Shown: piece by piece, positions 9,089 through 18,800 of the stretch
How positions within the stretch are numbered: the first letter of the stretch is position 1
Layout: each line of letters opens with the position of its first letter
Origin: Rhizobiaceae bacterium
GTDB lineage: Bacteria; Pseudomonadota; Alphaproteobacteria; Rhizobiales; Rhizobiaceae
Direction of reading: 5' to 3'
Length of the DNA stretch: 64,000 nucleotides
NCBI GenBank assembly: GCA_017643495.1
Contig: JAEPNK010000001.1
Coordinates: 1,283,623-1,347,622, forward strand
Position numbers and translations under genes: made by a program
Notes under the pieces: model-generated
The model's database searches: none
Told to the model about the DNA's origin: nothing
What the model saw: only the letters and a program-made list of their open reading frames with translations

Positions 9089-10450
9089 ATGTCAAAATTT
9101 GAACTGACCCGCCGGGGTCTGATTAAAACTGGTGCGATCGCCGGTGCCGGCCTCGCCATGCCGACCATCTTCACAAGCGCAAGCCAAGCGGCTTATCTGA
9201 ACGAACCCAAGGGTGACACCGTAACTCTGGGTTTCAATGTACCGCAGTCTGGTCCGTACGCTGACGAAGGTGCTGATGAACTCCGCGCTTACGAACTTGC
9301 TGTCGAGCACCTCAATGGTGGCGGTGATGGCGGCATGATGAACACTTTCTCATCAAAGGCGCTCAAGGGTAACGGTATTCTCGGCAAGAAAGTTGCTTTC
9401 GTGACTGGTGATACCCAGACAAAAGCTGATGCCGCTCGTGCTTCTGCCAAGTCAATGATCGAAAAAGACGGTGCGATCATGATCACCGGCGGATCATCTT
9501 CGGGTGTTGCGGTTGCCGTGCAGGCACTTTGCCAGGAAACCGGCATCATCTTCATGGCTGGTTTGACACACTCAAACGACACAACCGGCAAGGACAAGAA
9601 GGCAAACGGCTTCCGTCACTTCTTCAACTCCTACATGTCCGGTGCTGCTCTTGCTCCGGTGCTTGCAAATGCTTACGGCACGGATCGCAAGGCATACCAC
9701 CTTACTGCAGACTACAACTGGGGTTACACCACAGAACAGGCTGTTCGTGAATCCACCGAGGCAATGGGCTGGGAAACCGTCAACTCTGTGAAGACACCAC
9801 TCACACAGACTGACTTCTCGTCCTATATTGCACCTGTGCTTCAGTCCGGTGCTGACGTTCTGGTTCTGAACCACTACGGCGGCAACATGGTGAACTCGCT
9901 GACCAACGCGGTTCAGTTTGGTCTCCGCGACAAGCAGGTCAACGGCAAGAACTTTGAAATTGTCGTTCCGCTTTATTCACGCCTGATGGCTCGTGGTGCC
10001 GGTGAAAACGTTAAGGGCATCTACGGTTCCACAAACTGGCACTGGTCACTGTCTGACGAAGGGTCAAAAGCATTCGTCAAGTCATTCGGTGAGAAGTATG
10101 GATTCCCGCCATCCCAGGCTGCTCATACGGTTTACTGTCAGACACTGCTTTATGCAGATGCTTGTGAGCGTGCTGGAACATTCAACCCGTGTGGTGTTGT
10201 TGAAGCGCTTGAAGGATATGAGTTCGACGGTCTCGGCAATGGTAAGACACTTTACCGTGCAGAAGATCACCAGTGCTTCAAGGATGTGCTGGTCGTGAAG
10301 GGTAAGGAAAACCCGACTTCAGAATTCGACCTTCTCGAAATTGTGGAAGTCACGCCGGTAGACAAGGTGACATATGCACCTGACCATCCGCAAATGCAGG
10401 ATGCCAACGGAAACGTTGTACCGATTGGCAGCTGTAACGCGGGCGCATAA
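9089..10450 (+). CDS. Tat-exported ABC transporter substrate-binding protein (Liv/Urt type)
   Basis: This is a 453-residue periplasmic binding protein of the amide/branched-chain family. The N-terminus is MSKFELTRRGLIKTG followed by a glycine/alanine-rich hydrophobic stretch ending at SASQA, a twin-arginine type signal. The start at 9089 has GGGAGGAG seven bases upstream and begins the signal; an earlier ATG at 9053 would place extra residues before it and is less likely. It heads the second transporter set. The unusual length and the insert around residues 60-90 (GGGDGGMMNTFSSK) separate it from the LivK-like protein at 2,612, so the two transporters probably carry different ligands. Confidence 0.88.
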   Translation: MSKFELTRRGLIKTGAIAGAGLAMPTIFTSASQAAYLNEPKGDTVTLGFNVPQSGPYADEGADELRAYELAVEHLNGGGDGGMMNTFSSKALKGNGILGKKVAFVTGDTQTKADAARASAKSMIEKDGAIMITGGSSSGVAVAVQALCQETGIIFMAGLTHSNDTTGKDKKANGFRHFFNSYMSGAALAPVLANAYGTDRKAYHLTADYNWGYTTEQAVRESTEAMGWETVNSVKTPLTQTDFSSYIAPVLQSGADVLVLNHYGGNMVNSLTNAVQFGLRDKQVNGKNFEIVVPLYSRLMARGAGENVKGIYGSTNWHWSLSDEGSKAFVKSFGEKYGFPPSQAAHTVYCQTLLYADACERAGTFNPCGVVEALEGYEFDGLGNGKTLYRAEDHQCFKDVLVVKGKENPTSEFDLLEIVEVTPVDKVTYAPDHPQMQDANGNVVPIGSCNAGA

Positions 10451-10471
10451 GATTAATGCGTTAGACTCGAA

Positions 10472-10500
10472 AAGAGGGGTCAAGGCACCCCTCTTTTTTT
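10472..10500 (+). terminator. Rho-independent terminator inside the second Liv operon
   Basis: Perfect 9-bp arms AAGAGGGGT and ACCCCTCTT with a 6-nt loop run into a T tract. It sits 22 bp after the binding-protein stop and 49 bp before livH. It should terminate most transcripts and let a fraction through, giving excess binding protein over membrane subunits. Confidence 0.9.
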
Positions 10501-10548
10501 AACCCGGTTTTCTGTAAAACCGCGAAAATTCTGGGGTAGGGCTTCGTC

Positions 10549-11580
10549 ATGGAAGCAATAATTCTGCAAATTCTGAACGGTCTGGACAAGGGGTCGGCTT
10601 ATGCGTTGATCGCACTTGGGCTGACCCTTATTTTTGGTACGCTGGGGGTAGTGAACTTCGCACATGGTGCGCTGTTCATGATCGGGGCGTTTTGCGCGGT
10701 TACGTTGAGCCGTATCCTTACTTTGAGCAATGTAGTCATTGATCCGGAGAGAACAGACTTTCTGGGCAATCCGCTCAAGGTCGAAGTGCCCTATCTTTAT
10801 GACATTGTTGGCGAGTCCTGGGGCAATGCGATCATCGACTGGTCGGTCCCCTTGTCGATACTGTTCGCGATTCCCGTCATGGTCCTGATTGGTTTCATCA
10901 TGGAACGCGGGCTAATCCGGCATTTCTACAAGCGGCCACACGCGGACCAGATTCTCGTGACGTTTGGCCTTGCGATTGTTCTGCAGGAAATTGTTAAATA
11001 TTTCTACGGTGCAAATCCAATTCCTACCCCTGCACCGGAAGCCTTCACCGGTTCTTTCGATTTCGGCGCAATGCTGGGCATGGACCCGAACCTGATCATC
11101 TATCCGTACTGGCGCCTGGTCTACTTTGCCTTTGCGGCGATCATCATCGGCGGAGTGTTCGCATTCCTGCAATTCACTACCTTTGGCATGGTTGTACGTG
11201 CCGGCATGGCAGACCGCGAAACTGTGGGGCTTTTGGGTATCAACATTGACCGTCGCTTTACGCTGATGTTCGGACTTGCAGCTGCGGTTGCCGGTCTCGC
11301 CGGCGTGATGTACACGCCCATCAATTCACCAAACTACCACATGGGCATGGATTTTCTGGTCCTCAGCTTTGTTGTGGTTGTTGTGGGGGGCATGGGCTCG
11401 CTCTCGGGTGCTGTTCTTGCAGGCTTCCTGCTTGGCATTCTGGAAAGTTTCGCATCCATGACCATCGTTCTGGAGACGCTTCCTGGCATCAACCAGATCA
11501 TCATCTTCCTAGTTGCCATGATTGTATTGCTAACAAGACCGCGCGGCCTGATGGGTAAAGCCGGCGTTATGGAGGAATAA
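10549..11580 (+). CDS. livH: Branched-chain amino-acid-type ABC transporter permease LivH (second set)
   Basis: This is a 343-residue polytopic membrane protein. The LivH hallmark [18 protein letters not shown] is near residues 27-44, and [15 protein letters not shown] forms the coupling region towards the ATPase. It follows the internal terminator and is two bases from livM. The loop around residues 60-85 ([20 protein letters not shown]) is a polar periplasmic-type insertion not seen in the first LivH. Confidence 0.92.
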   Translation: MEAIILQILNGLDKGSAYALIALGLTLIFGTLGVVNFAHGALFMIGAFCAVTLSRILTLSNVVIDPERTDFLGNPLKVEVPYLYDIVGESWGNAIIDWSVPLSILFAIPVMVLIGFIMERGLIRHFYKRPHADQILVTFGLAIVLQEIVKYFYGANPIPTPAPEAFTGSFDFGAMLGMDPNLIIYPYWRLVYFAFAAIIIGGVFAFLQFTTFGMVVRAGMADRETVGLLGINIDRRFTLMFGLAAAVAGLAGVMYTPINSPNYHMGMDFLVLSFVVVVVGGMGSLSGAVLAGFLLGILESFASMTIVLETLPGINQIIIFLVAMIVLLTRPRGLMGKAGVMEE

Positions 11581-11582
11581 CC

Positions 11583-12785
11583 ATGCTGGGACTGAACAAA
11601 AAAGACTCAGGGCTTCTTTTCATCGTCATCATCCTGACGATGCTGGCCCCCTTCATACTGAACCCGTTTCCTGAAAGTTCTGCCATGGCGCAGTTCAATG
11701 CGGGCTATCCTGACCTGATGCAGCGTCTCGTCATTTTCGGAATTTTTGCAATTGGCTTCAACATCCTGTTTGGACTGACCGGATATCTCAGCTTTGGTCA
11801 CGCCGCCTTCCTGGGTGTTGGCAGCTATGCAGGTGTTTGGATGATCAAGCTTTTGACCTTGAACATCATTCCCGCGATCGTCGCATCAATCATCGTTGCC
11901 GGCCTTTTCTCGGTCCTTGTGGGCTGGATATCCTTGCGCCGGTCAGGCATCTATTTCTCCATTCTCACGCTTGCATTTGCGCAAATGTCATATGCACTGG
12001 CCTATTCCGTTCTGACGCCAATCACCGGCGGTGAGACCGGCCTCCAGCCAAAGCTTGGTGATCCGCGGATTCTCGATGCAGCGCTGGCGCCGGGCGTAAC
12101 GCCAAGGGCCAATCTGTTTGGCGTTTTCATGAATGACAGCTACGTCCTCAGGGTTGGTGACTGGGCATTCAACTTCAATACCGGTTATTACATTGCAGCC
12201 ATTTTGATGGTTGTGGCGTTTTATCTCTCAATCCGCATTTTCCGCTCGCCGTTCGGGCTGATGCTGCGTGCCGTCAAATCCAACCAGCAACGGCTGAATT
12301 ATACAGGTGTGCAGTCACGTCCATACACCCTGGCGGCTTTCGTGATCTCCGGCATGTATGCCGGTCTTGCAGGTGGTCTTCTTGTAGCAATGGACACACA
12401 GGCGGGTGCCGAACGCATGTTCTGGACAGCTTCCGGTGAAGTTGTACTCATGACCATTCTGGGCGGTGCCGGAACGCTTATCGGTCCAGTTCTTGGTGCC
12501 GGTTTCATCAAGTATTTTGAAAACATCGTTTCCAAGATCAACGAGAACATTCTTGAGGTCTGGTTCTCCTTCATGCCGGATGCGCTCGGCGATTTCTTCG
12601 TCGCTATCCTGTATCCGTTCATTGGCAAGGGCTGGCATTTGACCCTCGGCATCATCTTCATGCTGGTTGTTATCTTCCTGCCGGGCGGCCTGATGGAAGG
12701 TGGCCAACGGATTGCAAACTTGTTCAAGAGAAAATCAAATAATGACGGTGCGACGGGCAATGCCCAGACATCGCCTGCAGAATAG
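11583..12785 (+). CDS. livM: Branched-chain amino-acid-type ABC transporter permease LivM (second set)
   Basis: This 400-residue partner permease has [20 protein letters not shown] near the N-terminus, [12 protein letters not shown] in the core, and the coupling segment [15 protein letters not shown]. The start ATG is two bases after the livH stop and is served by GGAGG. The C-terminal tail ([11 protein letters not shown]) is polar and likely cytosolic. It should form the heterodimeric channel with the preceding LivH. Confidence 0.92.
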   Translation: MLGLNKKDSGLLFIVIILTMLAPFILNPFPESSAMAQFNAGYPDLMQRLVIFGIFAIGFNILFGLTGYLSFGHAAFLGVGSYAGVWMIKLLTLNIIPAIVASIIVAGLFSVLVGWISLRRSGIYFSILTLAFAQMSYALAYSVLTPITGGETGLQPKLGDPRILDAALAPGVTPRANLFGVFMNDSYVLRVGDWAFNFNTGYYIAAILMVVAFYLSIRIFRSPFGLMLRAVKSNQQRLNYTGVQSRPYTLAAFVISGMYAGLAGGLLVAMDTQAGAERMFWTASGEVVLMTILGGAGTLIGPVLGAGFIKYFENIVSKINENILEVWFSFMPDALGDFFVAILYPFIGKGWHLTLGIIFMLVVIFLPGGLMEGGQRIANLFKRKSNNDGATGNAQTSPAE

Positions 12786-12801
12786 GGGACTTTGAGAAAC
12801 G

Positions 12802-13557
12802 ATGGGAATTCTCGAGGTAAAAGACGTTAACAAACGTTTCGGGGGGCTGCAGGCACTGCAGAACGTGAACCTTAGCGTTGAAGAGGGAACGGTCCACGCC
12901 ATTATCGGCCCGAACGGTGCCGGCAAGTCCACCCTGCTCAATTGCCTAATCGGTAAACTGGTGCCTGACACGGGCTCAGTGATGTTTGAGGGCAATTCGC
13001 TTCTTGGCATCAAGCCGCACGAGATCAACCAGCTCGGTGTAAGCCGGGTTTTCCAGACGCCGGAGATTTTCACTGATCTGACCGTCTTTGAGAACGTGAT
13101 GATCCCGTGTTTTGCAAAGCGTGACGGGTCATTTGAATTGAATGCCATGCCTTCTGTTGCAAGCGAAACCGATATTCGTGAAAAAGCGGAACAGATGTTG
13201 ATTGATGTGAACATGATCGACAAAAAGGACGAAGACGCCGCATCGCTTTCTCGTGGTGACAAAAGGCGTCTGGAAATGGCGATGTGTCTTGCACAGGACC
13301 CCAAACTCCTGCTGCTTGATGAGCCGACAGCGGGCATGGCGCGTGCCGATACGAACAACACGATTGATCTTCTGAAGGAAATTCAGGAACAGCGCGGTAT
13401 CACCATGGCAATCATCGAGCATGACATGCATGTCGTGTTCTCTCTGGCAGAGCGCATCACGGTGCTTGCCCAGGGCACGCCGATCGTTGAGGACGTACCG
13501 GAGAAAATCAAGGGGCACCCGAAAGTGCAGGAAGCCTATCTTGGAGGAGCACACTGA
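12802..13557 (+). CDS. livG: Branched-chain amino-acid-type ABC transporter ATPase LivG (second set)
   Basis: This 251-residue ATPase has Walker A GPNGAGKST (37-45) and LLLLDEPTAGM as Walker B. The signature is LSRGDKRRLE instead of LSGGQ, a variant found in a branch of LivG/UrtD-like proteins; the second residue still gives the helix its N-cap. The loop between Walker A and the signature is long, as in LivG. The stop overlaps the next start (TGATG). Confidence 0.9.
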   Translation: MGILEVKDVNKRFGGLQALQNVNLSVEEGTVHAIIGPNGAGKSTLLNCLIGKLVPDTGSVMFEGNSLLGIKPHEINQLGVSRVFQTPEIFTDLTVFENVMIPCFAKRDGSFELNAMPSVASETDIREKAEQMLIDVNMIDKKDEDAASLSRGDKRRLEMAMCLAQDPKLLLLDEPTAGMARADTNNTIDLLKEIQEQRGITMAIIEHDMHVVFSLAERITVLAQGTPIVEDVPEKIKGHPKVQEAYLGGAH

Positions 13558-14309
13558 TGGCTGATTCAGCACGCACATCCGAGACCATTAACCCGGATCA
13601 TGAACCGGCATATTTCTCGGTCTGGGAAATGAAAAGCTACTATGGCGAGAGTTACATCGTCCAGGATGTAAGCCTCAAGATTCATGAAGGTGAAATCCTT
13701 GCATTGTTGGGTCGTAATGGTGCCGGGAAGACTTCAACCCTGAGAACCATTGCCCGTCTTGGAGACCCGGTGTTGACTCATGGTGAAATCTGGCTGGACC
13801 ATCAGCCAATCCACACAATGGCAAGCCATGAAGCTTCAAAGGCAGGCATACAGCTTGTTCCTGAAGACCGCCGCATTATCCAGGGATTGACCGTGGAGGA
13901 AAATCTCAAACTTGCACAGATCGAGAAACCGATAGGCTGGTCTCTTGACCGGGTTTATGAACTGTTCCCAAGGCTGGGCGAGCGCCGCAAGCAGGAAGGA
14001 ACTACCCTTTCCGGTGGTGAACAGCAAATGCTCGCAATCGGTAGGGCACTTGCCCGTGACATCAAGCTTCTGCTGCTCGACGAGCCGTATGAAGGCCTTG
14101 CGCCGGTCATTGTTCAGGAAATCGAAAAAACACTGAACATTATCCGGGAACAGGGTATCACGACGGTTATTGTCGAACAAAATGCCGTTGCTGCGCTCAA
14201 TCTTGCCGACAAGGCAGTTATTCTGGATACAGGTGGCGTCGTTTATGACGGTACGGCAAAGGAAGTCCTTGAAAACGAGGAACTCCGCCACGAATACCTG
14301 GCGATCTGA
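13557..14309 (+). CDS. livF: Branched-chain amino-acid-type ABC transporter ATPase LivF (second set)
   Basis: This is a 250-residue ATPase with Walker A GRNGAGKTS (52-60), LSGGE (151-155) and LLLLDEPYEGL. It carries an N-terminal extension of about 20 residues before the usual LivF start. The start ATG overlaps the previous stop by one base. It is the last gene of the second transporter operon and is followed by a hairpin. Confidence 0.9.
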   Translation: MADSARTSETINPDHEPAYFSVWEMKSYYGESYIVQDVSLKIHEGEILALLGRNGAGKTSTLRTIARLGDPVLTHGEIWLDHQPIHTMASHEASKAGIQLVPEDRRIIQGLTVEENLKLAQIEKPIGWSLDRVYELFPRLGERRKQEGTTLSGGEQQMLAIGRALARDIKLLLLDEPYEGLAPVIVQEIEKTLNIIREQGITTVIVEQNAVAALNLADKAVILDTGGVVYDGTAKEVLENEELRHEYLAI

Positions 14310-14335
14310 GCCCCTTCATCCTGTCCTGTGATTTG

Positions 14336-14364
14336 CCGGTGCATGCAGCGTTTCCATGCACTGG
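14336..14364 (+). terminator. Hairpin downstream of second Liv operon
   Basis: Ten-base arms CCGGTGCATG and CATGCACTGG (one G-T pair) enclose a 9-nt loop 27 bp after the livF stop. No U-run follows, so termination is plausible but not certain. Confidence 0.5.
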
Positions 14365-14458
14365 TGGTCATGGCTTGGCACTTGATGTTTACCCCGGATC
14401 ATTGCGCCTTATATGCTGGCCTTTGAACTTGGTGTCATGGTCATGAGGGGTAAAGCAG

Positions 14459-15487
14459 ATGGGAACTGCATCATCAGCGGAGAACTGGATGCAGGTCAGG
14501 CCGGAAGGTCTCTATTGCGCACCGGCCGATATCTACATTGATCCACATCAACCCGTTGAACGTGCCGCGATAACCCACGGTCATGCCGATCATGCGCGCC
14601 CGGGTCACAAATCTGTTTTTGCCACTCCCGAAACCCTGGCGATCATGAAGACGCGTTACCCGGATGACGCGCCGTCAATGAAGCATCTGCTGAACTATGG
14701 CGAGAAAACAGACTTGGCCGGTGATGTAAGGCTCTGGCTTGCACCGGCAGGCCATATTCTCGGAAGCGCGCAAGTCGTGATCGAACATGCAAATCAACGG
14801 ATTGTGGTTTCAGGTGACTACAAGCGGCATTCGGATCCCACCTGCACACCATTCGAGGTTGTGAAGACCGACGTGTTCGTGACCGAGGCCACCTTTGCAT
14901 TGCCGGTTTTTTCCCATCCGCCACTGGGGCATGAAATTGACAAGCTTGTACGCTCCATGTCGCTTTTCCCGGATCGCGCCCATCTGGTTGGTGTGTACTC
15001 GCTTGGAAAGTGCCAGCGGGTAATGCTTGCCTTGCGACAGGCTGGCTATTCACATCCGTTTTACCTGCATAGTGCCCTGATCAGGCTCACCGAATTGTAT
15101 GAGGCCCACGGTTTTGATTTCGGTGAATGGAAACCGGTCAGCGATTACAAGGGCAGGGAAAAGGAGATCATGCGGGGACGAATAGTCCTGGCGCCACCTT
15201 CTGCCCTTGCAGACCGGTGGAGCCGAACACTCCCGGACATGTTGCCGGCAATGGCGTCCGGCTGGATGCAGATCAGGGCGAGGGCACGGCAACGCAGGGC
15301 GGAAATGGCGCTCATCATTTCCGATCATGCCGACTGGCAGGATCTCCTTCAAACAGTTGACGATACCGGTGCAAAAGATGTCTGGATCACCCATGGCAGG
15401 GTGGAAGCACTCGAGCATGCCCTTACGCAAAAGGGGATACGGGCAAAGGCGCTTGCACTTGTCGGTCGCGAAGAGGACGCGGACTGA
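14459..15487 (+). CDS. Ligase-associated DNA exonuclease, metallo-beta-lactamase fold
   Basis: This 342-residue protein has the metallo-beta-lactamase motif HGHADHARPGH (metal ligands), then GHILGSAQV and SGDYKRHSDPTC, as in the CPSF/SNM1-like ligase-associated exonuclease family. Such proteins occur with an ATP-dependent ligase in a bacterial DNA repair cassette that usually also has an Lhr-like helicase and the phosphoesterase PdeM. Its stop overlaps the ligase start (TGATG), which supports coupled expression. The helicase and phosphoesterase genes are not adjacent here. Confidence 0.88.
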   Translation: MGTASSAENWMQVRPEGLYCAPADIYIDPHQPVERAAITHGHADHARPGHKSVFATPETLAIMKTRYPDDAPSMKHLLNYGEKTDLAGDVRLWLAPAGHILGSAQVVIEHANQRIVVSGDYKRHSDPTCTPFEVVKTDVFVTEATFALPVFSHPPLGHEIDKLVRSMSLFPDRAHLVGVYSLGKCQRVMLALRQAGYSHPFYLHSALIRLTELYEAHGFDFGEWKPVSDYKGREKEIMRGRIVLAPPSALADRWSRTLPDMLPAMASGWMQIRARARQRRAEMALIISDHADWQDLLQTVDDTGAKDVWITHGRVEALEHALTQKGIRAKALALVGREEDAD

Positions 15488-17100
15488 TGGAAGCATTTGC
15501 CACCATGTTGGATGATCTTTACTTCACGAATTCGAACCTGGCCAAGGAGGAAATCCTGGCAAACTATTTCCGCTCAACGCCTGACCCGGATCGTGGTTGG
15601 GCGCTGGCGGCAATTGCGGGAACGCTGAATTTTGATCTGTTCAAGCGAAACCTGTCGAAATCACTGATAGCAGAACGCATGGACCCGGAACTTTTTGCCC
15701 TGTCCTATGACTATGTGGGCGAACTGTCAGAAACCATAGCGCTTGCCTGGCCGGTATCGGAAAACGCTGTGCGGCTGAACCGTTTGCCAAGCCTCTCGGA
15801 GGTAATCAGGGAGTTTCAGTCACGCAGCAAACAGGGCATTCGTGAATATCTGACCACCATGCTCGACAACATGACGCCTCCCCAGCGCTGGGCCTTGCTG
15901 AAACTTGGTACAAGAGGGTTGCGGGTCGGAATGTCGGCACGTTCCGTGAAGCGAACCCTTGCGAGAATGAAAGATGTCGACCTCGAGGTGATTGAAGAAC
16001 TCTGGCACGGGCTGGAGCCGCCCTATGAGGGCTTGTTTGCCTGGATTGATGGTACAGCGGACATGCCGGACGTTTCCAGTGCGATCGCGTATTTGCCGGT
16101 CATGCTGGCGCACCCGCTCGACGAGGAAAAAGACCTGGAACGGATTTCACCCGCTACCCATCAGGTTGAATGGAAGTGGGACGGCATACGCGTACAATTG
16201 GCTGCCAATGGAACGGAAGCAAGGGTTTTCTCCCGCACGGGTGATGATATTTCACGCAGCTTTCCCGACCTTTTGGGGGCAGTTGATTTTGTGGGTACAC
16301 TTGATGGTGAATTGCTGGTTCTGCCGGAAGGGCCGGACGGAGCAGTCGGCACATTCAATGACCTGCAGCAGCGGCTAAACAAGAAAAAGCCTTCCGCAGG
16401 CCTTATGCAGCGTTTGCCTGCCCATTTCCGCGCTTATGATGTGCTGAACCTCGAAGGGGAGAACCTGCGCCCGGAACCTCTTGCAGAAAGACGCAGGCGG
16501 CTTGAAGATTTCATGGATGATCTTGATCCCTTCCGTTTCTCCATTTCGCAATTGCTGAAATTCGAAAATGTCAGGGACCTTGCAGCCTTTCGCGATGAAG
16601 CAAGCGCTTCAAGCGGATTGCTGGAAGGGTTGATGATCAAGGACCGCTCCAGCAGCTACGTGTCCGGGCGTCCGAAACATGCCTGGTACAAATGGAAATG
16701 CGACCCGATGTTGCTGGATGCAGTATTGATGTATGCCCAGCGGGGACATGGAAAACGCTCATCCTATTATTCGGATTACACCTTCGGTCTGTGGAACGAG
16801 GCGGGGGACCTGTTGCCGATAGGCAAGGCTTATTTCGGATTTACGGATGAAGAACTGAAACAACTCGACAACTGGGTTCGTTCTCATAAACAGCAACGGT
16901 TCGGGCCGGTGCAGGAAGTGAAAAAGGAACTGGTGTTCGAGGTCGCCTTTGACAGCGCCCACCGGAGTTCACGCCACAAGTCAGGCTTTGCATTGCGCTT
17001 TCCCCGCATCCACCGCATTCGCTGGGACAAGCCTGCCTCTGAAGCAAACAGGCTTTCGGACCTGGAGCAGATGGTTGGGCAGAACCGGTCCCACGAATAG
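15487..17100 (+). CDS. ATP-dependent DNA ligase of the Lhr/exonuclease-associated family
   Basis: This is a 537-residue ligase. An N-terminal alpha-helical DNA-binding domain (about 1-210) precedes the nucleotidyltransferase core with motif I EWKWDGIR (lysine nucleophile K230). Motif III is around LDGELLV, and the OB-fold domain lies at the C-terminus. Length and order match the ligase associated with the MBL exonuclease rather than LigD or LigC. It should seal nicks using ATP in a DNA damage response. It overlaps the exonuclease gene by one base. Confidence 0.9.
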   Translation: MEAFATMLDDLYFTNSNLAKEEILANYFRSTPDPDRGWALAAIAGTLNFDLFKRNLSKSLIAERMDPELFALSYDYVGELSETIALAWPVSENAVRLNRLPSLSEVIREFQSRSKQGIREYLTTMLDNMTPPQRWALLKLGTRGLRVGMSARSVKRTLARMKDVDLEVIEELWHGLEPPYEGLFAWIDGTADMPDVSSAIAYLPVMLAHPLDEEKDLERISPATHQVEWKWDGIRVQLAANGTEARVFSRTGDDISRSFPDLLGAVDFVGTLDGELLVLPEGPDGAVGTFNDLQQRLNKKKPSAGLMQRLPAHFRAYDVLNLEGENLRPEPLAERRRRLEDFMDDLDPFRFSISQLLKFENVRDLAAFRDEASASSGLLEGLMIKDRSSSYVSGRPKHAWYKWKCDPMLLDAVLMYAQRGHGKRSSYYSDYTFGLWNEAGDLLPIGKAYFGFTDEELKQLDNWVRSHKQQRFGPVQEVKKELVFEVAFDSAHRSSRHKSGFALRFPRIHRIRWDKPASEANRLSDLEQMVGQNRSHE

Positions 17101-17215
17101 ATGATTTGACTTGAAACAGGGGTGCCCGACAATGGGCGAAGGCGGTTGCGCAAGGGCAGGCAATGCAGCCATGCAGGAATGACGCGCCCGAATTGGTGAC
17201 AGGAAGGAGGTTGCA

Positions 17216-17974
17216 ATGGTGAAACAGGTTTCCGGATTGCTCCTTCTGTTTGCTCTTGTTTTTCATGCAGCATCGGCAAGTGCCGAGGAAGTGGATCTGG
17301 AACTGGTTATAGCCATGGACGGGTCCGGAAGCATCAGTGCGCAGGAATACCTCTTGCAGCTTGACGGGACAGCTGACGCATTTCGGGATCCGGCAGTACA
17401 GACCGCCATAGCGTCGGGACCGGTTGGAAGGATCGCCGTATCGGTTCTTCTTTGGTCGGATGCAGCATTTCCCAAGTTCAATACGGGCTGGCATCTTCTC
17501 GACAGTCCTGAAAGTGCCAATCGCTTTGCTTCGGTTGTCCGCAATTTCCGGGTAGATGAAAACCGGAGGATCGACATAGGCGGCGGGGGCGGAACCGGCA
17601 TTGGCGCGGGGGTCGAGGAGGCCTTGAAACTCATGCGCTCAAATAACCATGAGGGACTTCGCAAGGTCATTGATGTTTCAGGTGACGGCATAGAAACGGA
17701 GTTCTGGTTTTCGAAGGGGCTGATGATCCGTGACGCAAAACTGCTGGCAGAGGCAGAACGGGTAACGGTGAACGGCCTGCCCATATTGAACCAGGATTTT
17801 CCTCAACTCGATCGCTATTATCGTGAGGAAGTCATTTCCGGGCCGGGTGCTTTTGTCGTGGTTGCTGATGGATTCAGGGATTTCAAGCGGGCTATACGCA
17901 AGAAGCTGTTGCGTGAGATTTCCTCCAACATTTCCGCTTTGCCAGAAGCAGGAAAAAGCGATCTTGTCCGGTAA
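17216..17974 (+). CDS. DUF1194 protein, von Willebrand A-like, exported
   Basis: This 252-residue protein has an N-terminal Sec signal peptide (hydrophobic LLLLFALVFHAASASA) and a metal-ion-dependent adhesion motif AMDGSGSIS (DxSxS). It continues with DVSGDG and the pattern of DUF1194, a family common in alphaproteobacteria and of unknown function. GGAAGGAGG lies before the ATG at 17216. It is tail to tail with the short-chain dehydrogenase (10 bp apart). No functional claim beyond a periplasmic VWA-like domain can be made. Confidence 0.85.
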   Translation: MVKQVSGLLLLFALVFHAASASAEEVDLELVIAMDGSGSISAQEYLLQLDGTADAFRDPAVQTAIASGPVGRIAVSVLLWSDAAFPKFNTGWHLLDSPESANRFASVVRNFRVDENRRIDIGGGGGTGIGAGVEEALKLMRSNNHEGLRKVIDVSGDGIETEFWFSKGLMIRDAKLLAEAERVTVNGLPILNQDFPQLDRYYREEVISGPGAFVVVADGFRDFKRAIRKKLLREISSNISALPEAGKSDLVR

Positions 17975-17984
17975 CGGACAGTGG

Positions 17985-18800
17985 TCACATATGCTTGTGC
18001 ATGTCTTCCAGCCGGGTGCTGCCGGTTTTCTCGATAATGCTTTTTCTCAACTTTCGCATCCCGGATATCCAGCGGTTGTAATCGCCGGCCTTGTTCTGGA
18101 AATATCCTTCAACTTCGGGATGGGTTAGGATCATGAAATCTCCACGCTTCATGCCTTCCACAATGGTCCTTGCAGCCTGGTCTGCGCTGATCGTGCCGGA
18201 TGTGCTTCCGGCTTCTTCACCATCCCGGTACCCCGTCAACGGCGTGGCTACATATTGGGGGCAGACAACCGATACACGGATGCCGTCATCCGCATGGGTG
18301 ATTGCAAGGGACTCCGAAAAGCCGACGCTGGCATGCTTGGTCGCTGAATAGGCCGCATCGCCGATCTGGCTGAGCAAACCGGCCGCAGAAGCCATGTTGA
18401 CGAGATAGCCTTCGCCACGTTCGATCATTGCGGGCAGAACGGCGCGGGCCGCATAAACCTGCGCCATTACATGAACATCAAAACAGGCTTGCCAGATCGC
18501 GTTATCAGCAGAAGCGGCGTGATCAGGCTCGCCGCGCGCCAGACCTGCATTGGAACAGAAAATGTCAATTGCGCCAAACCGTTCGCAGGTTTCGGCAACC
18601 AGCGACCTGATTGCATCTTCATCGGTTACATTGCAAACCACATGATGGCAGTTCAGCTCGGCAGCAGTTGCTGAAAGCGTATCCGGGTTCATGTCACAGA
18701 GGACGACTTGGGTGCCTTCGGCAAGAAATGCCTTTGCAAGTGCCTTGCCGATGCCGCTTGCTCCACCGGTAATGATCGCTGTCTTGCCTTCGAACACCAT
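17985..18800 (-). CDS. Short-chain dehydrogenase/reductase
   Basis: This is a 271-residue classical SDR. It has the NAD(P) motif TGGASGIG (11-18), NAG (84-86), catalytic serine in NMASAAG (S138) and YSATK (Y151, K155). The aspartate in VVLCDMN after the second strand suggests NAD preference. The start at 18800 is preceded by GGGGG and places the nucleotide motif at the normal distance; the open frame runs 500 bases further upstream but lacks any SDR-like sequence there. It is the last clear host gene before the mobile element. Substrate unknown. Confidence 0.88.
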   Translation of the reverse strand: MVFEGKTAIITGGASGIGKALAKAFLAEGTQVVLCDMNPDTLSATAAELNCHHVVCNVTDEDAIRSLVAETCERFGAIDIFCSNAGLARGEPDHAASADNAIWQACFDVHVMAQVYAARAVLPAMIERGEGYLVNMASAAGLLSQIGDAAYSATKHASVGFSESLAITHADDGIRVSVVCPQYVATPLTGYRDGEEAGSTSGTISADQAARTIVEGMKRGDFMILTHPEVEGYFQNKAGDYNRWISGMRKLRKSIIEKTGSTRLEDMHKHM

